From contig JABWCH010000035.1 in assembly GCA_013359215.1 (NCBI GenBank), forward strand, positions 1 to 33,726: a stretch of 33,726 bases of DNA. Direction: 5' to 3'. This stretch comes from Candidatus Brocadiia bacterium (lineage in GTDB: Bacteria; Planctomycetota; Uabimicrobiia; Uabimicrobiales; JABWCH01). Below the pieces are notes generated by a model. It was not told where the DNA came from. It worked only from the letters and a program-made list of their open reading frames with translations, and ran no database searches. Below are positions 8,471-16,367 of this stretch, piece after piece. Made by a program: the position numbers and the translations under genes. How positions within the stretch are numbered: position 1 is the first letter of the stretch; each line of letters begins with the position of its first letter.

Positions 8471-9613
8471 CTATCCTTTAAAATACTCGGAGGCTAGAAA
8501 ATCAAAATTATTTAAGCCTGTAAATTCGAATTCTTCAAACATTTCTGGAGAATTTTTTTTACTGAAAATATTCATACCTCCAGGAATTCGATCAATCAGT
8601 AACCAGTAATCTAGGGGAATAGCATTCATGACAAAACGGTCATTGGAAGTCATAAAAATCTGTACAGGAGAAACATTATCTTTAGAAGAAAATTTTTTTA
8701 AAATAAGCTTTATAAGCCTGGAAGAACGCTCAAAATCCAGACCTTCGCCAATATCATCTATTAAAATACAACTTTGTGCTGATGAGGAAAACTGCAAATA
8801 GTTGAGATGGATAATCAGTGCAAGCGCACGAAACATCCCCTGTGATATTTCCCTTTGTGGTATTTTGTATTCCAAATCTTCTTCTTGTATATGAAAAGCA
8901 TATAAAGATGCAGGAGGTGCCTGGATTTTTCCAACAGATTCAATAGTAATCTCTTTTAGATTATAGTTGAGAAATTGCATGTCCTTCTTTATTTCCTCAA
9001 AAAATCTAGACCCCCATTGTTTTATTGCATCATTATATAAAGCAATGATTTTGTCTGGATCTTTATCGAAATCTTCTTCTCTAGTTTCTGTTCCTGTTGA
9101 ATTTACGATAATAGCCATAGTATTTCGGCCAAAATCGGTTGCAAAGCGGTATGTCCGTAAAAAACTGCTCCATTGAGACAAGGCAGATAAGAAAGGATGC
9201 TGGATGGAATCGCATTTTTTTACGGCAGCCAGTTCATGGGTTTCTATCTGGAATTCTATTTTTTGCTGAAGCTTTTCTGCCCATATTGTACCTTTACCAG
9301 AAGAATCTCTTTCTAAACGTATCTGCTCATTTTCTATAAAAGTTTCTTTTAAAACTTGATAGTTTTCTATGGAAAGGGAATATTGGATTTCCGTTTTCTG
9401 GTCTTTTTGGAATACTATTTCCCAATTTCCTGAGCCGATTCTGCCTCCAGACAGTAGACCACCTAGATTGTTTATTGTATTGACAATTCTTGTTTTGCCA
9501 CTAGCATTCTTTCCTACGATTAAATTCAATTCAGGATGAAACTGGCATTGTTCTATTTTCCACATTTGCGGTTTATTTGAATGCTGCAAATAAGTATATT
9601 TTTTGATTATCAT
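8471..9613 (-). CDS. AAA/ABC-type ATPase of a putative defence pair
   Basis: A 380-residue ATPase of the AAA_21/OLD-like type. The N-terminus is a two-strand lead-in followed by Walker A GKNASGKT (residues 34-41). EISQGMFRALALI before the Walker B corresponds to the ABC signature region, Walker B is CILIDDIGEGLDF (about 280-292), and TSNDRFVM lies where the switch residue is expected. There is no membrane segment. The start ATG overlaps the TGA of an upstream open frame (9610-9613, ATGA). The stop is four bases before the TOPRIM gene. By analogy with AriA and GajA it would sense an invader and hold or activate the TOPRIM partner; this is inference from architecture. The module sits within a 30-bp direct repeat. 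Confidence 0.8.
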   Translation of the reverse strand: MIIKKYTYLQHSNKPQMWKIEQCQFHPELNLIVGKNASGKTRIVNTINNLGGLLSGGRIGSGNWEIVFQKDQKTEIQYSLSIENYQVLKETFIENEQIRLERDSSGKGTIWAEKLQQKIEFQIETHELAAVKKCDSIQHPFLSALSQWSSFLRTYRFATDFGRNTMAIIVNSTGTETREEDFDKDPDKIIALYNDAIKQWGSRFFEEIKKDMQFLNYNLKEITIESVGKIQAPPASLYAFHIQEEDLEYKIPQREISQGMFRALALIIHLNYLQFSSSAQSCILIDDIGEGLDFERSSRLIKLILKKFSSKDNVSPVQIFMTSNDRFVMNAIPLDYWLLIDRIPGGMNIFSKKNSPEMFEEFEFTGLNNFDFLASEYFKG

Positions 9614-9822
9614 CGGGAAATCCTAAAAAACAGGATTAAACATTCTCGTGTACCTTCTATTTCGATTTTGATATTTTTTTTCAAGAGCATTAAAACTTGT
9701 TGGGATACTTTCGCAGGTAGAAGCCCATAGTTGATGTTCCAACGAGAAAATCCAATCGTTACGTAAAAAATCCCATCATGATTCCTGATAGCCCCATTTT
9801 TCCAGAATTTGCCTATTTTTAC
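9610..9822 (-). pseudogene. Possible gene remnant feeding into the ATPase start
   Basis: A minus-strand frame of about 70 codons is open from near 9822 to a TGA at 9610-9612 that overlaps the ATPase ATG as ATGA. It has no ATG, GTG or TTG start except a late ATG about 26 codons from its end. Its upstream part lies out of frame in the GH130 gene end. After the direct repeat it reads protein-like text such as NYGLLPAKVSQQV. It may be the truncated 3' part of a third module gene. Family unknown. Confidence 0.3.
9749..9778. repeat. 30-bp direct repeat, right copy (att-like)
   Basis: Perfect match to 7626-7655. Its right end is the TGA stop codon of the GH130 gene (9776-9778), so the module begins exactly at the end of that gene. 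Integration at gene 3' ends is typical of site-specific elements, although only three coding bases are shared here. Confidence 0.9.
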
Positions 9823-10978
9823 GAATCAAATCAATGCGTTTCTGCACACACGCAGAAGAGCTAAGGGCATCCGATGGCGTATTCATCGCATAGTCTAGCA
9901 TCTTTTCTACGGATGTGGCTATAACATGAAGCCTTGTATCTGAAGATCCATAGTAAATATACAAGTTTTTACCTTCGTCATCAATCCATCCATTCGAAAA
10001 AACAACATTAGAAACATCCCCTACCCGCTCTTCGCCTTGAGGTGCAAGAAAATAGCCACCAGGACTGTACACGATTCTCCAAGGTTCTTCCAAACTCGTT
10101 ATAAATACATAAAGCACATAGCGTAAACCAGCCGCTGTATTTCTAACTCCATGAGCCAATTGCAACCATCCATGTTTTGTTTTGATGGGAGCAGGCCCAA
10201 GTCCGTTCTTGCTTTCTTTGATCGTATGATAAACACGATTGTCTACAATTCTTTCTTTCCGAATTTCAGCATTTTCCATACTCTCAGAAAGCCCCCATCC
10301 AATTCCGCCTCCTGTCCCCGCATCAATAAATCCATCCTGAGGTCGTGTATAAAAACCATACTTCCCTTCTATAAATTCAGGATGCAGAACAACATTACGC
10401 TGCTGAGGAGAACCAGTTTTAAGATCAGGCATCCTCTCCCATGCCTTCATATCCCTGGTTCTTACGATTCCACATTGCGCTATAGCAGAAGAAGTATCCG
10501 ATGCCCCCGCGCTCTTGTCTTTTCTTTCTGTACAAAACAGCCCATATATCCACCCATCTTCATGCTTTACCAAACGCATATCATAGACATTCGTATCAGG
10601 ATCTTGCGTCTGAGGAATAACAACAGGCTCATCCAAAAACTGAAACTTTTCTACAGGGCTTTTGCTCTGCGCCACAGCAAAAAAAGATTTGCGATCAACA
10701 CCTTCTATCCTAGCCATAAGATAATACATATCAGCAATTTTAATTGCTCCGCTATTAAAAACAGAGTTAACAGCAAGACGCTCTAAAAAATATGGATTGC
10801 TACCGCCATCCAAATCAAACCGCCAGGATATAGGCAGATGCTCTGCTGTTAAAACAGGGTATCGATAACGAGAATACAAACCATTTTGCGCAGGAATCTC
10901 TTCATTCCCACGAAGAAGAAATTCTCTCTGCGCTAAAAGCCTATTTTGCACTTGCTTCTCAAAACTTCGGTTTTCCAT
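9776..10978 (-). CDS. GH130 4-O-beta-D-mannosyl-D-glucose phosphorylase-like enzyme
   Basis: A 400-residue cytoplasmic protein, normal length for GH130. It matches the mannosylglucose phosphorylase group: [20 protein letters not shown] (about 55-74), [24 protein letters not shown] with the expected catalytic Asp133, [53 protein letters not shown] and GDVSNVVF. The enzyme would phosphorolyse beta-mannosyl-1,4-glucose to alpha-mannose-1-phosphate and glucose in mannan use. I chose ATG 10978 rather than an upstream in-frame codon at 11050 because the family begins here and the 24 extra codons run through an inverted repeat. No transporter or epimerase lies nearby. Substrate specificity within GH130 is inferred. 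Confidence 0.9.
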   Translation of the reverse strand: MENRSFEKQVQNRLLAQREFLLRGNEEIPAQNGLYSRYRYPVLTAEHLPISWRFDLDGGSNPYFLERLAVNSVFNSGAIKIADMYYLMARIEGVDRKSFFAVAQSKSPVEKFQFLDEPVVIPQTQDPDTNVYDMRLVKHEDGWIYGLFCTERKDKSAGASDTSSAIAQCGIVRTRDMKAWERMPDLKTGSPQQRNVVLHPEFIEGKYGFYTRPQDGFIDAGTGGGIGWGLSESMENAEIRKERIVDNRVYHTIKESKNGLGPAPIKTKHGWLQLAHGVRNTAAGLRYVLYVFITSLEEPWRIVYSPGGYFLAPQGEERVGDVSNVVFSNGWIDDEGKNLYIYYGSSDTRLHVIATSVEKMLDYAMNTPSDALSSSACVQKRIDLIRKNRQILEKWGYQES

Positions 10979-11007
10979 GGTATTTTCTTTCTTTTGGCTT
11001 GCACATA

Positions 11008-11072
11008 AAATAATTAACCGCAGAGGCGCATAGAGGGAAAAAATAACCATACAATTCTGCGGTTAATTATAT
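11008..11072. repeat. CCGCAGAG-type inverted repeat upstream of GH130
   Basis: Arms ATAATTAACCGCAGA (11010-11024) and TCTGCGGTTAATTAT (11056-11070) are perfect reverse complements around a loop of about 31 bases. The inner arm CCGCAGAGG is shared with the nested inverted repeat at 23357-23431. It sits about 32 bases upstream of the GH130 start, so it may affect its expression. Confidence 0.75.
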
Positions 11073-11117
11073 TTTATCAATAAGTTACAATATGTATAAA
11101 AACTTTTGAACACACAC

Positions 11118-11411
11118 CTATTCTATTTTCTCTTTTGCAAGAATAATATACATATCTTGCTTATAATCATAGCTTACATAAGCAATCCAGGAATCAGAAC
11201 CTTTTTCCCTTTTGCTTTGATAGCTATAGCCTTCTGTAGACTTTACACCATTTGTAATCCATTCTCGTATAATATATTTATTTGGATTATCAGCTACTAC
11301 CTCATAAAGTGCAATAAAATCATTCTTGCCAACAGATTCTGGTGGTGTCCAATTCAAAATGGTTTTATTTTGGGCATTCCAGGCAGCCCAGATTTTTATA
11401 TTTCTATACAC
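11118..11411 (-). CDS. Small hypothetical protein, start uncertain
   Basis: A 97-residue ORF if the GTG at 11411 is used. The sequence looks genuine (WAAWNAQNKTILNWTPPES, DSWIAYVSYDYKQDMYIILA) and may be a small beta-sandwich, but I recognise no family. The open frame extends upstream without a stop to the end of the LamG gene at 11462. The best ribosome-binding site and start there (AAGGA, then ATG at about 11452) is in another frame and gives only nine codons. A frameshift at the start of the gene, natural or in the sequence, is therefore possible. It follows the LamG genes on the same strand and could be their co-transcribed neighbour. Confidence 0.5.
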   Translation of the reverse strand: MYRNIKIWAAWNAQNKTILNWTPPESVGKNDFIALYEVVADNPNKYIIREWITNGVKSTEGYSYQSKREKGSDSWIAYVSYDYKQDMYIILAKEKIE

Positions 11412-11461
11412 TTTTGCAGGTATTACAAAGACAATTTCATATAATAGGCCATAAAAATTCC

Positions 11462-12280
11462 TTAAAAATTATAAATATTTCGAAAATTATAGTAAAGGAA
11501 AATTCCAAGTACCCCAAGAACCATCAAGCAGGAAGACGAAAGTTCTGGAACGGTTGAGATTGTTTGAAATGAGGTTGTTCCTGATGTGTATAAAGAATTG
11601 ATTTCTGTTGGACTCAGAGCTTTATGCCAGATTGAAAATTCGTCTATGCTGCCTTTAACTGAATAATCCGAATGATATGCCTCTCTGTTACCAATATAGA
11701 AAGGACTAGTATAATTTTCGATACTGCCAGTTGTATCCTTGGAAGATTTAGCGACTGCATTCATGTATAGAGTAAAAGTATTTCCATCTCGAACGAGCGT
11801 AATATGCTGCCAGGCATTCAAGGTGAGCGCAGTGCTTGTACTATAGTTGATCTCCAAGTTTTGGCTTAATCCGCCTCGAATGGCCCAATCGAGTTTGTTT
11901 GAATAGATTTGTAAAAAATGCTCATGGCCGCTTGTGGTTCCCTGGGAAAAGATATTGGCATAATTGGACTGAGAGCCATTGACATAAAGCCACAGAGCTA
12001 TGCTAAAGTCATTGGCCCCGAAATTAAAAATTGGGCTATCTGCGATGCGCACTTGGTCGCCAATGCCATCCAACACCAGTGCATTTCCATACTGCCCTGT
12101 GGCCCAAGTGGGATTGCCTGACAAGGTTCCTTGCATGGATGATATTGTATCGTAAGTGCTACTCCCCATTCCTTCGTCGAATTTCCAATAACCAACGAGA
12201 GAGCTTTCGTATGTTTCAGCAAAAATACCACAATTCGCTACGATATAAAGACAAAACCAGATAATAATGTGATGCCTCAT
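11462..12280 (-). CDS. Secreted LamG-domain protein with PEP-CTERM-like tail (downstream copy)
   Basis: A 272-residue protein. An N-terminal signal peptide (IIIWFCLYIVANCGIFA, to about residue 21) is followed by a concanavalin A/LamG domain over about 27-235: VGYWKFDEG, GNALVLDGIGDQVRI, FSIALWLYV, WQHITLVRDGNTFTLYMN and GSIDEFSIWHKAL are typical. The C-terminus has VPELSSS, a hydrophobic helix and a short basic end, resembling a PEP-CTERM exosortase signal with Leu in place of the second Pro. ATG overlaps the stop of the previous LamG gene (ATGA, 12277-12280), with AAAGGG upstream. The protein is probably exported and anchored or processed by an exosortase, and may bind glycans or other surface ligands; the ligand is unknown. 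Confidence 0.85.
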   Translation of the reverse strand: MRHHIIIWFCLYIVANCGIFAETYESSLVGYWKFDEGMGSSTYDTISSMQGTLSGNPTWATGQYGNALVLDGIGDQVRIADSPIFNFGANDFSIALWLYVNGSQSNYANIFSQGTTSGHEHFLQIYSNKLDWAIRGGLSQNLEINYSTSTALTLNAWQHITLVRDGNTFTLYMNAVAKSSKDTTGSIENYTSPFYIGNREAYHSDYSVKGSIDEFSIWHKALSPTEINSLYTSGTTSFQTISTVPELSSSCLMVLGVLGIFLYYNFRNIYNF

Positions 12281-13047
12281 ATTTTTCCCTTTTTAGAAAA
12301 TAGGAAATATTTCCGAAAATAGAGCAATAGACCAATGCAAGAGAGTATTAAGGAACATGGTTCTGGTACTGGATTTTGATAGCTAACCCCTGGCACAACA
12401 AAATTGCTATCCCACCTTGCAATTCCTTTAGAGACACGGATTTCATCGATATAGCCGTTCAATCCATATTCTGTCCATCCATCATAAGTACCAAAAAACA
12501 TATTTCCTGTGGTAGGCAAGCCTTGAGTGCCGTAACCGCCTGTGGAGGAAGAATTGAAATTCAAGGTTTCTTTTTGTCCATTGATAAAAAGAGAACCCGA
12601 TGTCTGGGATGTCATAACCAATCCCAGGTGATACCAGGTGTTCAGGTTGATGGTTGTGTTGCTTCTGTGAGTTACGCTTGATGTTCCTGAACTGAGGATA
12701 ATCTTTTGTCCCTGGATTTGCAGCATATTTTTGCTTTCGACTCCCCAGAATGTATTGTAGGAATTATAGCTGGAAACACGCAACCAGAAATCCACTGTAT
12801 AAGGATAGGTCACAGTGCCTATGTTGTAATAAACGAAGTCGCCAGTTCCATCAAAACGATATGAACCATTGCCAAACTGGTAAATATTATTCACGACCTG
12901 GGTGTTTCCATAGGTGCTGACAGAACGATGGTAAGTGGATTGATCAATAAAATTCTCTCCATTAAGATACAAATCCGTATAGCTGTCTATCCCTTCCCCT
13001 AGAAGGGAAAAGCATACAATAAACAAGCATAAAAAATATTTCTTCAT
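12277..13047 (-). CDS. Secreted LamG-domain protein with PEP-CTERM sorting signal (upstream copy)
   Basis: A 256-residue protein from ATG 13047, chosen because GGAGG lies eight bases upstream and the signal peptide MKKYFLCLFIVCFSLLGEG begins there; an in-frame extension to 13191 has no such support. The mature part is a LamG/concanavalin-like jelly roll (NGSYRFDGTGDFVYY, YTVDFWLRV, WYHLGLVMTSQTSGSLFING, GYIDEIRVSKGIARWDSNF). The tail VPEPCSLILSCIGLLLYFRK is a classic PEP-CTERM motif: VPEP, a hydrophobic helix, then basic residues. It is coupled by a 4-bp overlap to a second, divergent LamG gene, which suggests duplication and joint action at the cell surface. The exosortase itself is not in the window. 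Confidence 0.88.
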   Translation of the reverse strand: MKKYFLCLFIVCFSLLGEGIDSYTDLYLNGENFIDQSTYHRSVSTYGNTQVVNNIYQFGNGSYRFDGTGDFVYYNIGTVTYPYTVDFWLRVSSYNSYNTFWGVESKNMLQIQGQKIILSSGTSSVTHRSNTTINLNTWYHLGLVMTSQTSGSLFINGQKETLNFNSSSTGGYGTQGLPTTGNMFFGTYDGWTEYGLNGYIDEIRVSKGIARWDSNFVVPGVSYQNPVPEPCSLILSCIGLLLYFRKYFLFSKKGKI

Positions 13048-13263
13048 AGCTTTTGCCTCCAAAAATGTATTTTTCTTGTAGAAGAGGAAGCCTTTATTTC
13101 TAAATGGGTTAAAATTTTTTCCTCTCTTTAAACAAACGATGAATTCATCATAATATAAAATTTTAAAGAAATCAATATTTTTTTCCTGCAAGAAATGTCA
13201 TGGAGCAATTTCAAAAAAACTTGATTTTTTTCTATATCTTTATCTCTACCGAGAAAAAATCTT

Positions 13264-13292
13264 TTGAAAAATAGATAACATAAGATTAAAAT
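13264..13292 (+). promoter_or_regulatory. Candidate sigma-70-type promoter of the hydantoinase gene
   Basis: TTGAAA (13264-13269) and TAAAAT (13287-13292) are separated by 17 bases in the A/T-rich gap between the divergent LamG and hydantoinase genes, about 50 bases before the start codon. AT-rich DNA gives such matches by chance. Confidence 0.35.
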
Positions 13293-13342
13293 CAATAATT
13301 TAACATTGTCGTTGAGTTCTTACTTATTAGGAGCGTTTTTTT

Positions 13343-14722
13343 ATGGAACTGATCTTAAAAAATGGAAGGATTGTGACAGCATCCGATACATATAAGGCTG
13401 ATATTGGCATACGAAATGGGAAGATTGTTACCATTGCCCAGGAAATCCCCTGTCTCGAAAAGAGTACAGTCATAGATGCCAAAAACAATTATATATTCCC
13501 TGGGATTATAGATGCCCATGTACATTGCCAGCTTCCTATGGCAGGAACAATTTCCAGCGATGATTTTATCAATGCTACCAAGGCAGGAGCTTGCGGTGGT
13601 GTAACTACAATCATCGATTTTTCAACGCAAATGCCAGGCAAAAGCCTTGTGGACTCTATCCTGCAAAGAAAAGAAGAAGCAAGAGGAAAAGTCTGTATTG
13701 ACTATAGCCTCCATGCAGGAATTACAGACTGGGGATTGGCTCAGAATGAGATAGACCGCGCTTTCCAGGAAGGCGTTAGTAGTTTTAAAATGTTCATGAC
13801 GTATCGACAGCGCGGTCTGATGTCTGACGATGCACAAATTTACCATGCACTAGAAGAAACCAAGAAAAGAGGAGGGATCATCACTGTACACGCAGAATCC
13901 ACACCTTTGCTTGATTTTTTAGTAAAAAGATACCATGAACAAAAAGAACAGTATGGCGCTTATGCCCACGTTCTTAGCAGGCCAGATATGATCGAAGTAG
14001 ATGCTATAGAAAGAGCTGTTCGCCTTGCTGAACTAAGCAAAGGAAGACTCTATGTTGTCCATACTTCCACAGGAAGAGGCGCAATGGCAATCCGAGAAGC
14101 AAGGTTTCGAGGCGTGCAAGTTTATTGCGAAACATGCCCTCAGTATCTCCTGTTAGACGAAAGCGTTTTTCAAAGACAAGATGGACACCTCTATGCCTCC
14201 TGCCCCCAAGTGAAAAGCAAAAAAAACCAGGAAGAACTGTGGCATCTTATCCAGACAGGAGATATCCACGTAATCGCAACAGACCATTGTACCTTTACCA
14301 AAGAACAAAAAGACCTTTGGAAAGGGGATTTTACTTGCATTCCTTTTGGCTTACCAGGAATAGAAACGATGCTGTCCACAACCTACACAAAAGCAGTCCA
14401 TTCTGGTCTGATTTCTCCCTCCCGCATGGTCGCACTTCTTAGCACTAACCCTGCCAAAATTTTCGGCCTCTATCCTCAAAAAGGAACGATTGCGATTGGA
14501 AGCGATGCTGACCTTGTTGTCTTTGATCCCCATAAAAAAAGCGTACTAGATTACAAAAACCTCCAAACCAACTGCAATTGGTCGCCTTACCAGGGAATGG
14601 AAATCACGGGATCAACTGCTATAACAATCAGCAAAGGCAAAATTCTTGCCATGGATGGCAAATTTATAGGCGAGGCAGGACAGGGTGATTTTGTTTTCCG
14701 CACTGCTTGCCAAACCATATAG
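13343..14722 (+). CDS. hydA: Dihydropyrimidinase/D-hydantoinase (amidohydrolase)
   Basis: A 459-residue protein of normal length for cyclic amidohydrolases. Metal ligands are visible: DAHVH (H59, H61), the lysine expected to be carbamylated in SSFKMFMTY (K149), TVHAE (H183), VVHTS (H240) and ATDH (D314). NPAKIFGLYPQKGTIAIGSDADLV is the usual C-terminal landmark. The enzyme hydrolyses the ring amide of dihydropyrimidines or 5-substituted hydantoins; which one cannot be told from sequence. Start: ATG with AGGAG nine bases upstream. The GH13 gene follows after 16 bases. No dihydropyrimidine dehydrogenase or beta-ureidopropionase is nearby, so a full pyrimidine degradation operon is not indicated. 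Confidence 0.9.
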   Translation: MELILKNGRIVTASDTYKADIGIRNGKIVTIAQEIPCLEKSTVIDAKNNYIFPGIIDAHVHCQLPMAGTISSDDFINATKAGACGGVTTIIDFSTQMPGKSLVDSILQRKEEARGKVCIDYSLHAGITDWGLAQNEIDRAFQEGVSSFKMFMTYRQRGLMSDDAQIYHALEETKKRGGIITVHAESTPLLDFLVKRYHEQKEQYGAYAHVLSRPDMIEVDAIERAVRLAELSKGRLYVVHTSTGRGAMAIREARFRGVQVYCETCPQYLLLDESVFQRQDGHLYASCPQVKSKKNQEELWHLIQTGDIHVIATDHCTFTKEQKDLWKGDFTCIPFGLPGIETMLSTTYTKAVHSGLISPSRMVALLSTNPAKIFGLYPQKGTIAIGSDADLVVFDPHKKSVLDYKNLQTNCNWSPYQGMEITGSTAITISKGKILAMDGKFIGEAGQGDFVFRTACQTI

Positions 14723-14738
14723 AATAGGAAGGAAAAAA

Positions 14739-16367
14739 ATGGGCAATCATGGAAAACTTTGGTGGCAATCTGGTATAGTATATCAGATATATCCGAGAAG
14801 CTTTCAGGATAGCAACCAGGACGGAGTCGGAGATTTGAAGGGGATTATTTCTCGCCTGGACTATTTGAATGATGGAACAAAAGATTCTTTAGGAATCGAT
14901 GCTATATGGTTATCCCCTATATATCCTTCACCTATGACAGATTTTGGCTATGATATAAGCGATTACAAAGACATTGATTCTCTTTTTGGAAGCAAACATG
15001 ACTTCCAAGAGCTTTTAGCAAAAGCCCATCAGCGGGGCATAAAAATCATTTTAGACCTTGTAATCAACCATACATCAGATCAGCATCCCTGGTTTTTAGA
15101 ATCCAGAAGCAGCAAAGAAAATCCGAAACGAGACTGGTATATCTGGCATCCTGGTAAAAAAGGCAAAGCACCCAATAACTGGTTCTCGGCTTTTGAACTC
15201 CAATCTGCCTGGTGGTGGGATGAAAAAACGCAGGAATTTTACTTAGGCACATTTACCCGACAGCAGCCTGAACTGAATTGGCGCAATCCAAAGCTTAAAG
15301 AAGCTATGATGGATGTTATCCGATATTGGCTGGATATGGGCGTGGATGGGTATAGAATGGACGTTGTCAACTGGTACATAAAAGACGACCAGTTTCGAAG
15401 CAATCCCTGGCATATCCAATGGACTCCCCCTGACCTCCAAAGGCATATCTATGATCGGAATCGACCTGAGACTCATGAAGTCTGCAAAGAGATACGTTCT
15501 GTGGTGAACCAGTACCAGGATCGTATGCTTGTTGGAGAAATCTATATGGAAAACCTGGAATCTGTAGAGGAGGTCGCGAAATACTATGGCAACCAGGATG
15601 AGCTGCATCTTGCCTTCAATTTTGCTTTTCTCCACCAAAAATGGAATGCAGCTTGCTTTCATAAACAAATCCAAAGATGGGAAAAAAGCATACCCCAGGG
15701 ATGCTGGCCTAATTACACGCTGAGCAACCATGATCAGGCCAGGCACTATAGTCGTTATGCCAAAAAGGGCGAAAGCCATAGCAGGGCAAAAGTCGCAGCC
15801 GCGTTGCTCCTTACTTTGCGGGGAACTCCTTTTCTTTACTATGGTGAAGAGATTGGTATGGAAAATGCCAAAATTTCACGCGATGATCTTCGCGACCCAC
15901 TAGGAGTCAAGGCATGGCCATTTCTTCCAGGCCGCGATGGCGCAAGAACTCCTATGCAGTGGGATAACACACAATATGGCGGCTTCTCTAGCTCCAAACC
16001 CTGGTTACCCGTTGGCAACCACGATTTTTCCAAAACTGTCCAGGCACAAAAGGACTCGCCTGACTCCTTGCTTTCTTTCTATCGAAATCTCATCTGGCTC
16101 AGAAAAAGCACTCCTGCCTTGCATTCAGGAAAATATGAACCTTTGATCCATTCACCCAAGCATTGTCTTGCCTATAGAAGGTTTACGCAGGAACAGCAAA
16201 TTTGCGTTGTTCTAAACTTCAGCAACCAAAAGCAGACCATTAGACTGGACTTTTCTGATTCTCCCTGCCAAATACTTTTCGGAACACACCGCAGCCCAGG
16301 AGAAAAAATGCCAACCAATATCATGGAAATTTTACCATACGAGGTATTGCTCTTGGCTAAAGGATAA
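14739..16367 (+). CDS. GH13 alpha-glucosidase (oligo-1,6-glucosidase type)
   Basis: A 542-residue enzyme without signal peptide. It starts at ATG 14739 (AGGAAGGA just upstream) rather than 18 codons earlier inside the hydantoinase gene; MGNHGKLWWQSGIVYQIYPRSF is the normal N-terminus. GH13 regions: DLVINHTSDQHPW (I), GYRMDVVNW with nucleophile D208 (II), LVGEIYM with acid/base E267 (III) and LSNHDQARH with D332 (IV). The calcium-type loop NQDGVGD is present near 26-32. Val after the nucleophile is the residue reported for alpha-1,6-acting enzymes such as oligo-1,6-glucosidase, whereas alpha-1,4 enzymes usually have Thr. It would release glucose from isomalto-oligosaccharides or dextrin ends in the cytoplasm. 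Trehalose-6-phosphate hydrolase is less likely but not excluded. Confidence 0.9.
   Translation: MGNHGKLWWQSGIVYQIYPRSFQDSNQDGVGDLKGIISRLDYLNDGTKDSLGIDAIWLSPIYPSPMTDFGYDISDYKDIDSLFGSKHDFQELLAKAHQRGIKIILDLVINHTSDQHPWFLESRSSKENPKRDWYIWHPGKKGKAPNNWFSAFELQSAWWWDEKTQEFYLGTFTRQQPELNWRNPKLKEAMMDVIRYWLDMGVDGYRMDVVNWYIKDDQFRSNPWHIQWTPPDLQRHIYDRNRPETHEVCKEIRSVVNQYQDRMLVGEIYMENLESVEEVAKYYGNQDELHLAFNFAFLHQKWNAACFHKQIQRWEKSIPQGCWPNYTLSNHDQARHYSRYAKKGESHSRAKVAAALLLTLRGTPFLYYGEEIGMENAKISRDDLRDPLGVKAWPFLPGRDGARTPMQWDNTQYGGFSSSKPWLPVGNHDFSKTVQAQKDSPDSLLSFYRNLIWLRKSTPALHSGKYEPLIHSPKHCLAYRRFTQEQQICVVLNFSNQKQTIRLDFSDSPCQILFGTHRSPGEKMPTNIMEILPYEVLLLAKG

Noticed and set aside
7747..9613. PARIS (AriA/AriB) assignment for the ATPase/TOPRIM pair
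   Set aside because: The effector looks DUF4276-like rather than DUF4435, and no further PARIS hallmark is visible; kept as an analogy.
10151..10786. 211-codon plus-strand open frame
   Set aside because: Lies wholly opposite the well-supported GH130 gene, reads low-complexity Ile/Arg/Ser text and has no ribosome-binding site.
13048..13191. N-terminal extension of the upstream LamG protein
   Set aside because: The GGAGG site and the signal peptide place the start at 13047.
15243..15779. 178-codon minus-strand open frame
   Set aside because: Antisense to catalytic regions II-IV of the GH13 gene; no family match by eye.
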